64,000 nucleotides of DNA. Source: Deltaproteobacteria bacterium (lineage in GTDB: Bacteria; Desulfobacterota; Deferrisomatia; Deferrisomatales; JACRMM01). Position numbers and translations under genes: made by a program. Each line of letters begins with the position of its first letter. Within the stretch, counting starts at the first letter, position 1. Where the stretch lies: contig JACRMM010000014.1 of NCBI GenBank assembly GCA_016214985.1, forward strand, positions 265,293-329,292, written 5' to 3'. Below, piece after piece: positions 8,146-17,557 of the stretch. Under the pieces are notes generated by a model. That model saw only the letters and a program-made list of their open reading frames with translations. It was not told the DNA's origin and ran no database searches.

Positions 8146-9153
8146 ATGATCCCCCTCTGCGTGCCGTCGCGCGCCGCGGTCGAGCGGCTCTTGGACCGGT
8201 TTGCTCAGATGCGCGTGGGCGTCCTGGGCGACGTGATGCTCGATCAGTTCGTTTACGGAAAGGTCGAGAGGATCTCGCCCGAGGCCCCGGTGCCGGTCGT
8301 CGAGGTGGAGCGGGAGGTGTTCCACCTGGGGGGCGCGGCCAACGTCGTCCACAACCTGAGGAGCCTCGGGGCGTCCGTGGACCTCGTCGGCGTGCTGGGC
8401 GAGGATGACATGGCAGCGGTCGTCAAGGCGCACCTCGCCGCTCTCGGGGTCATGACCGACGGCCTCGTGGCGGTGCCGGGGCGCCCCACGGCCCTGAAGA
8501 CCCGGGTCATTGCGCAGCACCAGCAGGTGGTTCGGTTCGACCGGGAGCACAAGAACCCCCTGCCCGCCGACGTCGTGGCCGCCCTGGGGCAGTGCGTGGA
8601 GGCGTGCGTTCCCAAGCTTCGGGCAGTGATCGTCTCGGACTACGGAAAGGGGGTGGTGGGCCCGGAGGTCATGGAGACGCTCCTGGCGGCCGCCGGCCGC
8701 CACGGCGTCTGGGTGTTCGTGGACCCCAAGCCGCCCAACGTCGCTCTCTACCGCGGCGTCGACGTCGTGACGCCGAACCTGAAGGAGACCGAGGAGATGA
8801 CGGGCCGACGCGCCCGAACGGACGACGAGGCCGTTGCCGCGGGCCGAGCGCTCCGGGACCGCCTTGGTGCCCGGGCGATCCTGGTCACCCGGGGCGAGCG
8901 CGGCATGACGCTCGTGACCGAGGACGAGGCTCCCACCCACATCCCGACGCACGCCCGGGACGTCTTCGACGTAACCGGCGCGGGCGACACGGCGATCTCG
9001 ACTCTCGCCCTCGCCTGGGCCGCCGGGGCTCCCCTGACGGAGGCCGCCCAGCTCGCGAACGTGGCGGCCGGCATCGTGGTCGGGAAGCTCGGCACGGCGG
9101 CGGTGTCCGCGGCGGAGTGCCTGGACGCCCTGGAGCCTCCGGCCGGCCCCTGA
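8146..9153 (+). CDS. rfaE1: D-glycero-beta-D-manno-heptose-7-phosphate kinase (RfaE1, HldE N-terminal domain type)
   Basis: A 335-residue PfkB/ribokinase-family enzyme, ATG at 8146. It starts 'VGVLGDVMLDQFVYGKVERISPEAPVPVVEV', the signature of RfaE/HldE domain I, and has the sugar-binding 'GGAANVVHNL' (about residue 64) and the catalytic 'GAGDTAIS' with the base Asp near residue 280. It phosphorylates D-glycero-D-manno-heptose-7-phosphate at C1 on the way to ADP-heptose for LPS inner core. The second (adenylyltransferase) domain of bifunctional HldE is absent, so a separate RfaE2 gene should exist elsewhere. It anchors the upstream glycosyltransferase run to LPS-core synthesis. Confidence 0.93.
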   Translation: MIPLCVPSRAAVERLLDRFAQMRVGVLGDVMLDQFVYGKVERISPEAPVPVVEVEREVFHLGGAANVVHNLRSLGASVDLVGVLGEDDMAAVVKAHLAALGVMTDGLVAVPGRPTALKTRVIAQHQQVVRFDREHKNPLPADVVAALGQCVEACVPKLRAVIVSDYGKGVVGPEVMETLLAAAGRHGVWVFVDPKPPNVALYRGVDVVTPNLKETEEMTGRRARTDDEAVAAGRALRDRLGARAILVTRGERGMTLVTEDEAPTHIPTHARDVFDVTGAGDTAISTLALAWAAGAPLTEAAQLANVAAGIVVGKLGTAAVSAAECLDALEPPAGP

Positions 9154-9211
9154 GGCACGCGTCCTGAGCCGGCCCCGGGCGCCCGAGCCCTGCACCCTGA
9201 TCTTCGGACTC

Positions 9212-9745
9212 TTGCTCTCCCGTGAGATCGCGCTGGCCGAGGTCCTCGACGACGTGGGAGCGACCCTGGCTCCGCCCGCCGCTGTCAGCGAAGAGCTCCC
9301 GTTCACCCAGAGCGCCTACTACGACCGGGAGATGGGGCCGGGTCTGCGGCGGGCCTTCGGGGCCGTCGAAGGCCTGTGGTACCCGCAGCGGCTGCCCCAA
9401 CTCAAGCTTTCCGCCAATGTCTTGGAGCATCGGTGGCGGGGGCCGAGCGGGCGGCGGGTGAACCTGGACCCGGGTCTGCTCAGCCTCACTCAGGTCGTCC
9501 TCGCCAGCGGCAAGCCCGCCGGCCACCGACTCCACCTCGACCAGGGCATCCATGGGGAGATCGAGTACGTCTATGCGGGCGGCGGCTTCCGGGCGCTGCC
9601 CTGGACGTACCCCGACTTCCGTGCACCCAGCACGCTCGAGTTTTTCAACGGTCTGCGCGCGGCCCACCGGGCCAAGCTGAGAAGGGCCGGGCGGGACACG
9701 CCCCGCGCCGGACGCCGGACCCCTGACGACGGACGGACGATATGA
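9212..9745 (+). CDS. DUF4416 family protein
   Basis: A 177-residue protein if started at TTG 9212. The sequence fits the DUF4416 family: 'FTQSAYYDREMGPGLRRAF' near residue 31, 'VNLDPGLLSLTQVVLAS' near 85, and 'WTYPDFRAPSTLEFFNGLR' near 130. Family members are found mainly in deltaproteobacterial-type genomes; function is unknown. The frame is open upstream and reads 'EPCTLIFGLLLS', matching the usual family N-terminus, but offers no ATG/GTG/TTG there; CTG 9164 is a possible start, so the annotated start is uncertain. The C-terminal ~20 residues are Arg/Asp-rich and look unconserved. It overlaps yicC by four bases (ATGA at 9742). Confidence 0.8.
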   Translation: MLSREIALAEVLDDVGATLAPPAAVSEELPFTQSAYYDREMGPGLRRAFGAVEGLWYPQRLPQLKLSANVLEHRWRGPSGRRVNLDPGLLSLTQVVLASGKPAGHRLHLDQGIHGEIEYVYAGGGFRALPWTYPDFRAPSTLEFFNGLRAAHRAKLRRAGRDTPRAGRRTPDDGRTI

Positions 9746-10629
9746 TCCGAAGCATGACAGGCTATGGGCGCGCCGAAGGCGACGTCGCCGGCCGGCGCCT
9801 CACCGTGGAGGTGAAGGCGGTCAACCATCGGTTCCTGAACTTCTTCGCCAAGCTGCCGCCGGACTTGCTGCGCTTCGAGCCCGACGTCCTGACGCTCGTG
9901 AAGGCGCACCTGCAGCGGGGGCAGGTCAACGTCTTCGCCACGTGGAACGGCCAGGGCAACGGGGGCGACGGCGCGGTGTGCGTCAACCGCGAGGCGGCCC
10001 GCCGCGCGGCGGAGGCCCTGCGCGGCCTGGCTCGGGAGCTGGACCTGCCGGGCGAGGTAACCCTCGACCACCTGCTCGCCTTTCCGGCGCTCTTCGGCTC
10101 CGGGGCCGGGGCCGGGGATCCGGACGAGGTCTGGGGGGCTGCAGGCCGCGTCTTCGGGGAAGCCCTCGAAAACCTCGACGAGTTGCGGCGGCGGGAGGCC
10201 GAGCACCTGGTCGCGGATCTCCTGCCGCGGCTCCGGGTCGTGCGCACCCTCGCAGCCCAGGTGGAAGAGCGGCGGCCGCGGGTCGTCGAGGAGTACCGCG
10301 CCCGCCTGGCGCGCCGGGTGGAGGAACTGACCGCCGGCGTGCCCGTCGACGTCGCCCGGGACCGGGTGGCGGTGGAGGTCGCGGTCTTCGCCGACCGCTC
10401 GGACGTGGAGGAGGAGCTCGTGCGGCTGCGAAGCCACCTTGACAAAGCCGAGGAGCTCCTGGCCCAGGGGGGCGGGGTGGGCCGCAAGCTCGACTTCATT
10501 CTCCAGGAGATGAACCGCGAGGCCAACACGATCGGCTCCAAGGCCTCGGACGCCGAGGTGAGCCGAGTGGTGGTCGAGATGAAGGCCGAGCTCGAGAAGG
10601 TGCGGGAGCAGGTTCAGAACCTGGAATAA
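9742..10629 (+). CDS. yicC: YicC family endoribonuclease
   Basis: A 295-residue protein starting in an ATGA overlap. The N-terminus 'SMTGYGRAEGDVAGRRLTVEVKAVNHRFL' and the C-terminus 'GGGVGRKLDFILQEMNREANTIGSKASDAE' are the two signature blocks of YicC. In E. coli YicC takes part in RNA decay (reported with PNPase on RyhB small RNA), and homologues act as metal-dependent endoribonucleases. Length matches the family (about 290). It follows DUF4416 and precedes dnaE by 42 bases. The spacer carries a run of CTCCTCAC-like repeats (10636-10666) and no strong ribosome site for dnaE. Confidence 0.92.
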   Translation: MIRSMTGYGRAEGDVAGRRLTVEVKAVNHRFLNFFAKLPPDLLRFEPDVLTLVKAHLQRGQVNVFATWNGQGNGGDGAVCVNREAARRAAEALRGLARELDLPGEVTLDHLLAFPALFGSGAGAGDPDEVWGAAGRVFGEALENLDELRRREAEHLVADLLPRLRVVRTLAAQVEERRPRVVEEYRARLARRVEELTAGVPVDVARDRVAVEVAVFADRSDVEEELVRLRSHLDKAEELLAQGGGVGRKLDFILQEMNREANTIGSKASDAEVSRVVVEMKAELEKVREQVQNLE

Positions 10630-10671
10630 GCTATCCCCTGACTCCTCACCCCTCACTCCTCACAGGTTCTC

Positions 10672-13600
10672 ATGCATCACGCCGACTTCGTCCACCTCCA
10701 CGTCCACACCGAGTACAGCCTGCTCGACGGAGCGATCCGCCTGGACGACCTGTTCCGCACGGCCAAGGCGCACAAGCTCCCGGCCCTGGCCATGACCGAC
10801 CACGGCGCGATGTACGGCACCGTCGAGTTCTACAAAGGGGCCCAGAAAGCGGGTGTGAAGCCGATCATTGGGTGCGAGGCGTACGTGGCGCCGGGCTCCC
10901 GGTTCGACCGGCGCGTCTCCGGGGAGAGTGAATCCAACTACCACCTGATCCTGCTCGCCCGAAACGACGAGGGCTACCGCAACCTCTGCCGACTCGTGAC
11001 CGCTGGCTACCTCGAGGGGTTCTACTACAAGCCCCGGATCGACAAGGAGCTCTTGCGGGAGCACGGACGAGGACTCATCGGGCTCTCGGCCTGCCTCAAG
11101 GGCGAGGTGCCGCGGGCGCTGCTCTCCGGCAATGGCGCGAAGGCGCGCCGCCTGGCCGAGGAGTATGCGTCGATTTTCGGCGAGGGGAACTACTACTTCG
11201 AGCTCATGGAGAACGGCATCCCCGAGCAGAAGACCGTCAACGAGGGACTCCTGGCCCTGGGACGCGAGCTCGGCATCCCGGTCGTGGCGACCAACGACTG
11301 CCACTACCTCGAGCAGTCCGACGCCCGCAGCCACGAGGTGCTCGTCTGCGTGCAGACCGGCAAGACGCTCGGCGACGAGCGGCGGATGAAGATGTCGACC
11401 GACGCCTTCTACCTGAAGAGCCCCGAGCAGATGGCCCGGGAGTTCGCCTGGTGCCCCGAGGCGCTTCGCGCTACGGTCGAGATCGCGGAGCGGTGCAACG
11501 TGGCCCTCGACCTGAAGAGCCACCACTTCCCGGAGTATCACCTGGAGCGGGAGGAGACGCTCGCCGACTGCCTCGACCGGCTCGCGCGCGAGGGCCTGGA
11601 GGAGCGACTAAGGGCGCGCACCTTCGCGAGCTCGGAGGAGCAGACGGAGGTCCGCCGCCGCTACGGCGAGCGGCTCGAGATCGAACTTCGGGTCATCCGG
11701 GACATGCAGTTCCCCGGCTACTTCCTCATCGTCCAGGACTTCATCAACTGGTCCAAGAGCCACGGCGTCCCGGTGGGCCCGGGCCGGGGGTCGGCCGCCG
11801 GAAGCCTCGTGGCCTACGCGCTGCGGATCACGAACATCGATCCGATCCCCTACGACCTGCTCTTCGAACGGTTTCTGAACCCGGAGCGCGTGAGCCTGCC
11901 CGACATCGACGTCGACTTCTGCTTCGAGAACCGCGAGAAGGCCATCGAGTACGTGAGCCGCAAGTACGGCTCCGACAAGGTCGCCCAGATCACGACCTTT
12001 GGGAAGATGCTCGCCCGGGCCGTGATCCGGGACGTCGGCCGGGTGCTGGGGATCCCGTACGGCGACGTGGACCGGATCGCGAAGCTCGTGCCCGCGAGGC
12101 TGAAGATCACCCTGAAGGACGCCCTCCAGGAGGAGCCACGCCTGAAGGAGGCCATGGCCCAGGACCCCCGCGTGGCCGAGCTGATCGAGCACGCCCTTCG
12201 GCTCGAGGGCCTGAACCGGCACGCGTCGACCCACGCGGCCGGCATCGTGATCGCGAACCGGCCGCTCGTGGACTACCTGCCCATCTACAAGGGGCAGAAC
12301 GGCGAGACCGTGACCCAGTTCGCGATGAAGAGCGTCGAGGACATAGGGCTCATCAAGTTCGACTTCCTAGGGCTGAAGACCCTCACCGTCATCGAAGACA
12401 CCCTGCGCCACATCAACCGGACGCGGCCGGCCACGGAGGCCCTCGACATCGACGGCCTGCCCATGGACGATCCGGCCGTGTACGACCTCCTCTCCCGGGG
12501 AGAGACCACCGGGGTGTTCCAGCTGGAGAGCTCCGGCATGCGCGAGCTCATGGTCCAGCTCAAGCCCTCGGTCTTCGAGGACATCGTGGCCCTGGTGGCC
12601 CTGTACCGGCCGGGTCCGCTCGGCTCCGGGATGGTGGACGACTTCATCCGGCGCAAGCACGGCCAGATCCCCATCGAGTACGAGCTCCCCGAGCTCGAGC
12701 CGATCCTCAAGGACACCTACGGCGTCATCGTCTACCAGGAACAGGTGATGAAGATCGCCCAGGTGCTCGCCGACTACACGCTCGGCGAGGCGGACCTCCT
12801 GCGGCGTGCCATGGGCAAGAAGAAGGCCGAAGAGATGGCCGAACAGAAGGAGCGGTTCCTCGGGGGAGCGAGGAAGAAGGGGATCGACGCCGCGAAGGCC
12901 GAGCGGATCTTCGACCTGATGGCCAAGTTCGCCGAGTACGGCTTCAACAAGAGCCACTCCGCCGCCTATGCCCTGATCACCTACCAGACCGCCTACCTGA
13001 AGGCGCACCACCGCGTAGAGTTCCTGGCCGCCCTGCTCACCAATGACCGCGCCAACACGGACGACGTCGTCAAGGACATCGCCGAGTGCCGGGCCATGGG
13101 TGTCCCGGTGCTCCCGCCGGACGTGAACGAGTCGGAGATGTTCTTCACGGTCGTGGGCGACGCCGTGCGCTTTGGGCTGGCGGCTGTGAAGAACGTCGGC
13201 GAAAACGCGCTCCAGAGCATCCTGGCGGTGCGCAAGGCGGACGGCCCGTTTCGGGGCCTGCTGGACTTCTGCGAACGCGTCGACCTGACCAAGGTCAACC
13301 GCAAGGTCCTCGAGAGCCTGATCCAGTGCGGCGCCTTCGACTCCCTGGGCGGCAACCGGGCCCAGTACCTGACCTACTTGGACCGGGCCCTGGAACGGGC
13401 GGCCTCGGTGCAGAAGGACCGGGCCCGCGGCCAGACCAACCTGTTCGGCCTCTTGTCGGGCCAGGAAGGGGAGGAGACCGGCTTTTCGGCCGACGAGCTC
13501 CCCGACGTCCCGACCCTGCCGCCGTCCCAGCAGCTCCAGTCCGAGAAGGATGTGCTCGGTATGTACCTGTCCGGCCACCCTCTGTCGGAGTGGGAGGACC

Positions 13601-14160
13601 TCTTGAACACCTACACGGACGGCGACCTCTCGGCCATCCTGGAGCGGCCGGACAGGGCGGTCGTGACCGTCGGCGGAACCGTCGCGGCCCTGAAGGAGAT
13701 CACGACCAAGACCGGAAACCGCATGGCTTTCGTCACCCTGGAGGACAGGGTCGGCACGCTCGAGATCGTCGTCTTCAGCGAGCTGTACCTGAAGAGCCAG
13801 ACGCTCCTGGCGTCCGACGCGCCGCTGGTCGTCCGCGGCATACTGGAGAGGAGCGAGGACTCGGGAAAGATGCTCGCCGACGACATCCTGCCGCTCGCCG
13901 AGGCGCAGGAGCGGCTCGCCCAGTCGGTTCACATCCAGATCAACGCCGCGCTCCACGGCCGCGGCGACCTGGAGTCGCTGCGCCGCGTGCTCGAAAACCC
14001 GGAGCACCGGGGCTCGTGCGCGGCCTTCGTCCACATCGTGCTGCCCGAGCGCTCGGAGGCGGTCATTCGTCTTCCCGCCGCCTTGAACCTGCGGGCGACG
14101 TCCGGTCTGAAGCAGGCCGTGCGGGCGCTCGTGGGCGCGGACGTGGTCCAGTTCCGCTGA
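10672..14160 (+). CDS. dnaE: DNA polymerase III alpha subunit
   Basis: A 1162-residue replicative polymerase of the DnaE1 type. Domains in order: PHP domain at the N-terminus ('FVHLHVHTEYSLLDGAIRLDDL', 'MTDHGAMYG'), the C-family polymerase core with 'VPVGPGRGSAAGS' (about residue 365) and the catalytic acidic motif 'LPDIDVDFCFENR' (about residue 410), the fingers and beta-binding region including 'QEQVMKIAQVLADYTLGEADLLRRAMGKKK', a helix-hairpin-helix region, and the OB fold near residue 985 ('VVTVGGTVAALKEITTKTGNRMAF'). Length is normal. It synthesises both strands at the fork as the catalytic subunit of the holoenzyme. It converges with the hybrid kinase gene 22 bases downstream. Confidence 0.97.
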   Translation: MHHADFVHLHVHTEYSLLDGAIRLDDLFRTAKAHKLPALAMTDHGAMYGTVEFYKGAQKAGVKPIIGCEAYVAPGSRFDRRVSGESESNYHLILLARNDEGYRNLCRLVTAGYLEGFYYKPRIDKELLREHGRGLIGLSACLKGEVPRALLSGNGAKARRLAEEYASIFGEGNYYFELMENGIPEQKTVNEGLLALGRELGIPVVATNDCHYLEQSDARSHEVLVCVQTGKTLGDERRMKMSTDAFYLKSPEQMAREFAWCPEALRATVEIAERCNVALDLKSHHFPEYHLEREETLADCLDRLAREGLEERLRARTFASSEEQTEVRRRYGERLEIELRVIRDMQFPGYFLIVQDFINWSKSHGVPVGPGRGSAAGSLVAYALRITNIDPIPYDLLFERFLNPERVSLPDIDVDFCFENREKAIEYVSRKYGSDKVAQITTFGKMLARAVIRDVGRVLGIPYGDVDRIAKLVPARLKITLKDALQEEPRLKEAMAQDPRVAELIEHALRLEGLNRHASTHAAGIVIANRPLVDYLPIYKGQNGETVTQFAMKSVEDIGLIKFDFLGLKTLTVIEDTLRHINRTRPATEALDIDGLPMDDPAVYDLLSRGETTGVFQLESSGMRELMVQLKPSVFEDIVALVALYRPGPLGSGMVDDFIRRKHGQIPIEYELPELEPILKDTYGVIVYQEQVMKIAQVLADYTLGEADLLRRAMGKKKAEEMAEQKERFLGGARKKGIDAAKAERIFDLMAKFAEYGFNKSHSAAYALITYQTAYLKAHHRVEFLAALLTNDRANTDDVVKDIAECRAMGVPVLPPDVNESEMFFTVVGDAVRFGLAAVKNVGENALQSILAVRKADGPFRGLLDFCERVDLTKVNRKVLESLIQCGAFDSLGGNRAQYLTYLDRALERAASVQKDRARGQTNLFGLLSGQEGEETGFSADELPDVPTLPPSQQLQSEKDVLGMYLSGHPLSEWEDLLNTYTDGDLSAILERPDRAVVTVGGTVAALKEITTKTGNRMAFVTLEDRVGTLEIVVFSELYLKSQTLLASDAPLVVRGILERSEDSGKMLADDILPLAEAQERLAQSVHIQINAALHGRGDLESLRRVLENPEHRGSCAAFVHIVLPERSEAVIRLPAALNLRATSGLKQAVRALVGADVVQFR

Positions 14161-14182
14161 CGCGCGACCGAGCCCTGCGCTC

Positions 14183-16474
14183 TCAGACCGTCGCCAGGGT
14201 CTTTCGGATCTGCCGCAAGAGGGTCTGCGACTGGACGGGCTTCTGGAGCACGTCCAGACCCTCGTCGTGGACCCCACGGGTCGTGAGGATGTCTTTCGTG
14301 TAGCCGCTCATGAACAGGATCTTCAGGGTCGGGTTGTCGCCCTTGAGGGTGTCGTGCACCTCCTTGCCGTTCTTGCGAGGCATGACGACGTCCAGGAGCA
14401 CGAGGTCGATCGACGCCTTGTTCTCGCTGTAGAGTCGGATCGCCTCCTCGCCGTCGGCCGCGAGGATCGTCCGGTACCCCATTCCATTGAGCACCTCCGC
14501 GAGGTACTCCCGCACCGCGTCTTCGTCCTCGGCGATCAGGACGGTCTCGTGGCCCCCTAGGTCCTCGGCGCCCCCCGCGGGGGCCAGCGGCGCGTCGCCG
14601 CGGGCGGCGGGAAGTTTCTCGGCCCGCGGCAGGTGGACGTGCACCACGGTTCCGTGTCCCCGTTCGCTCTCCACCTTCAAGAACCCGCCGTGCTGCTCGA
14701 CGGTCCCGTGGACCGTGGCGAGCCCCAGCCCGGTGCCCTTGCCCTTCTCCTTGGTCGTGAAGAACGGCTCGAAGATGTGCGGCAGCGCCGCCGGGTCGAC
14801 CCCGGACCCCGTGTCCCGGACCGAAAGGACGACATACCGGCCGGGGCGCTGGGACGCGTCGGACGCCGCCGACCCGTCGAAGTCGACGCTGCGCGTCGCG
14901 ATCTCCAACTCTCCGCCGCCGGGCATGGCGTCCCTCGCATTGGTGGCGAGGTTGATCAGGACGTGCTCGAGCTGGCTCGGGTCGACGAGGGCGGGCAGGG
15001 GACCCTCGGCGCAGGAGAGCCGCACGTGGATGTCCTCTCCGATCACGCGGCCCAAGAGCGAGCTCACGTTCGCGATCACGGCGTTGAGGTCCACGGCCTC
15101 CGGCCGGATGAGCTGCTTTCGGCTGAAGGCCAGCAAGCTTGCGGTGAGCTCGCGCGCCCGATCCGCCGCCCGGGTGATCTGGCCCACCGCCTTGCGGTCT
15201 CTCTCCCCCTCGACGCGGCTCTCCAGCAAGGACGCGTACCCCAGGATTGCGGTGAGGAGGTTGTTGAAATCGTGGGCGATCCCTCCCGCCAGCAGGCCGA
15301 GCGACTCCATCTTTCGGGATTGGGCGAGCGCCTCCTCCAACCTCTTTCGCTCCGTGATGTCCCGGTTGCTCGAGAACCTCCCCAGATACCGGCCGTCGGC
15401 GTAGATGGGGCCACAGACGTGGGAGATCCACTTCGCGCCGCCGCCCTTGGGCACGATGCGGACCTCCAGCTCCTGATGGCGATCGGCCCCGGTCGGGCCG
15501 AGATGAGCGGCAAAGGCGTCCTGATCGTCCGGGTGCAGGATGCTGCGAATCAACGCGGCGTTCTGCTGGAACTCCTCCAGGGCGTAGCCGGTCAGGTCCG
15601 CGCACGAGGCGGACATGTAAACCAGCTCTCCGGTCGCGTCAATCCAGTACTCCCAGTCGGAGGAGTACTCGGACAGGGTCCGGAACTTCCACTCGCTCTC
15701 CCGTAGAGCCTCCTGCTGGCGGGAGAGATTCTCGTACCCCTCCTTCAGGGCGACGCTCATGGCGTTGAAGTTCCCGGCGAGCTCGCCGAACTCGGTGGTG
15801 TCCGCGTACTCGATCGTGTACCCCAGGGAGCCTGCCTGGATGGCCCGGGTCGCGGACAAGAGGGCCTGGACGGGCCGGGTGAGATAGCGCAGCAGGTACG
15901 CGCCCGCCGCAACAGCGAAGGCCAGGGCCACGACGAGGGTCGAGTAGAGGATGTTCCGGGCCTGATCGATCCTTGCGAGCGCCAGCCGGGTCGACCGCTG
16001 TAAGCTCTTGCCCGCCGCGAGCGCCATGTCCTGCGTCAGCTGGAGCATCCGATCGCCGATGACGACGCCGGCGCCCTTGAGGGCTTCGATCCGGTGTGCG
16101 TCTGCCGCGGCCGTGATGTAGTAGCTCAGCGCGGTCTTATAGTCCTCGACGAGTCCCCCGATCTCGCCGAGGCGCTTCGTCAGGGCCGGAGGATGGTGAC
16201 AACTCCGACATCCGGCCGCGGCCCGATCGAGCGCCCCAACGTTGGCGACGATCATGTCCAGATCCTCGGCCAACGGTGTCCGGACGCGGTACAAATCTGC
16301 CTGGACCGTCTGAATATTGATGACCAGGTTCTGTCGGAGGTGCTCGACCTCGTGGAGTTGAAGCAGTCCCCCAAGGGATCGGGTGATGCCGGAGATGTGG
16401 GAGATGAGGGCCAGAGAGCCCCCGGCGAAGATGAGGAACAGCGCGACGAGGGACCAGAGGATCCGCTTTTTCAT
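14183..16474 (-). CDS. Membrane hybrid sensor histidine kinase with periplasmic c-haem site
   Basis: A 763-residue kinase. Order: N-terminal membrane helix (about 5-27), a helical periplasmic region with CRSCH at residues 89-93 (a c-type haem attachment motif), second membrane helix (about 180-200), HAMP, a PAS domain (about 265-380, 'DWEYWIDATGELVYMSASC'), HisKA with 'GIAHDFNNLLTAILG' (phospho-acceptor His), HATPase_c with 'LINLATNARDAM' and 'DTGSGVDPAALPHIFEPFFTTK', and a C-terminal receiver with 'LVLLDVVMP'. It starts 3 bases after the PhnD-like gene, so the two are coupled. A haem would allow redox, oxygen or nitric-oxide sensing; that is inference. No partner DNA-binding regulator is adjacent. 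Confidence 0.9.
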   Translation of the reverse strand: MKKRILWSLVALFLIFAGGSLALISHISGITRSLGGLLQLHEVEHLRQNLVINIQTVQADLYRVRTPLAEDLDMIVANVGALDRAAAGCRSCHHPPALTKRLGEIGGLVEDYKTALSYYITAAADAHRIEALKGAGVVIGDRMLQLTQDMALAAGKSLQRSTRLALARIDQARNILYSTLVVALAFAVAAGAYLLRYLTRPVQALLSATRAIQAGSLGYTIEYADTTEFGELAGNFNAMSVALKEGYENLSRQQEALRESEWKFRTLSEYSSDWEYWIDATGELVYMSASCADLTGYALEEFQQNAALIRSILHPDDQDAFAAHLGPTGADRHQELEVRIVPKGGGAKWISHVCGPIYADGRYLGRFSSNRDITERKRLEEALAQSRKMESLGLLAGGIAHDFNNLLTAILGYASLLESRVEGERDRKAVGQITRAADRARELTASLLAFSRKQLIRPEAVDLNAVIANVSSLLGRVIGEDIHVRLSCAEGPLPALVDPSQLEHVLINLATNARDAMPGGGELEIATRSVDFDGSAASDASQRPGRYVVLSVRDTGSGVDPAALPHIFEPFFTTKEKGKGTGLGLATVHGTVEQHGGFLKVESERGHGTVVHVHLPRAEKLPAARGDAPLAPAGGAEDLGGHETVLIAEDEDAVREYLAEVLNGMGYRTILAADGEEAIRLYSENKASIDLVLLDVVMPRKNGKEVHDTLKGDNPTLKILFMSGYTKDILTTRGVHDEGLDVLQKPVQSQTLLRQIRKTLATV

Positions 16475-16477
16475 CGA

Positions 16478-17347
16478 CTACTTGTTCTCGTACGAGTAGG
16501 TCGACAACCGGATCCCGGCGCGTTCGGCGATCTCGTACACCGGGCGGTAGTCCTCCTTGCGGAGCCCGATGAAGCGCAGTGCCTCGAACCGGTGCAGCAC
16601 CTCGATCCCCTCCGGGTCCTTGTCCATGGCGAGCAAGGCCCCCCGAAGCGACGCCTTGAGCTCGGCCGGCAACTCCGTTCGGACCGAGAGCCCGTTCGAG
16701 GGGACGTCCGGAGATTGGACGAGGATCGTCAGCTCCTTGGCCACGCGCGGGTCCCTCCGGGCCAGCCGGTCGAACATGGAGTGCTTGGCGCACCCTACGT
16801 CCGCCTTGCGGTCCAGGACCGCGTGGATCGCGGCGTCGTGACTGCCGGCGAAGAAGACCTCCTTGAAGTAGCGATCGACGTCGCGGACGCCCTTCTCCTT
16901 GAAGTAGGCCATCGGGAAGACGTACCCGGCGGTCGTCGCCTGCTCGACGAACGCGAGTCGCTTGCCCTTCATGGTCGCCACGTCGCGGATCCCGCTGTCC
17001 TTGCGCACGAAGATGTAGCCGCGGTACGTGGAGGTCCCGTCGAGGTTCACGGGCCGGGCGATCGGCTCGACTCCGAGGCGTTCCAGGGCCAGAGCGCCGA
17101 CGAAGCTCCCGAAGAAGGCGCCGTCCAGGCGCAACTGCCGGAAGCGGTCGATGATGTTCCCGTAGCGGGGCAGGATCGTGAAGGTGATGGCGGCCCCGGT
17201 CTTCTTCTGGAGATACTCTCCCAGGGGCCGGTACCGCGCCGCCTGGGCGAACACGTTCTGCTCCGGGATGAGCCCGATCCGGAGCTCGGTCGCGAGCGCG
17301 GTGGTCCCCAGGAGGACGAGGAGGCAGGAGACGACAGGCGCTTTCAT
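16478..17347 (-). CDS. PhnD-like phosphate/phosphonate-type periplasmic binding protein
   Basis: A 289-residue protein with a cleavable-looking signal peptide (residues 1-19) and the PhnD/SsuA-like binding-protein fold: 'LRIGLIPEQNVFAQAARYRPLGEYLQKKTG', then 'QLRLDGAFFGSFVGALALERLGVEPIARPV' and 'MKGKRLAFVEQATTAGYVFPMAYF'. Family members bind phosphonate, phosphite or other small ligands for ABC uptake. Here there is no ATPase or permease gene. Instead the gene runs directly into a hybrid kinase gene, so a ligand-presenting role for signalling is more likely than transport (inference). Its own promoter should lie in 17348-17557, where no clear -10/-35 pair is seen. Confidence 0.88.
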   Translation of the reverse strand: MKAPVVSCLLVLLGTTALATELRIGLIPEQNVFAQAARYRPLGEYLQKKTGAAITFTILPRYGNIIDRFRQLRLDGAFFGSFVGALALERLGVEPIARPVNLDGTSTYRGYIFVRKDSGIRDVATMKGKRLAFVEQATTAGYVFPMAYFKEKGVRDVDRYFKEVFFAGSHDAAIHAVLDRKADVGCAKHSMFDRLARRDPRVAKELTILVQSPDVPSNGLSVRTELPAELKASLRGALLAMDKDPEGIEVLHRFEALRFIGLRKEDYRPVYEIAERAGIRLSTYSYENK

Positions 17348-17557
17348 GGGACGGGTTCTCTCCCTCCCCCGGGTGCTCAGTGTGGACTCGTCCCCCCTTT
17401 CCTATCTCTTATCGACCGGGACGACGATGGGGGTCAAGAAAAGATGGGAAGGGGCGCTCGGCGGTCGAACATCGCGGTATGTCGGGTGGCGGGGTCGGAG
17501 CGTCGGCGGTACTCTGCAAACGCGAAGACCCACCCGGTCATCCATGAGGAGCACGTC

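Noticed and set aside
10636-10666. CTCCTCAC-type short repeats before dnaE as a regulatory element
   Set aside because: Too short and degenerate; could be slippage in a spacer and gives no clear structure or ribosome site.
12367-14277. A 636-codon open frame opposite dnaE
   Set aside because: Shadow of dnaE codon bias on the complementary strand; no recognisable domain.
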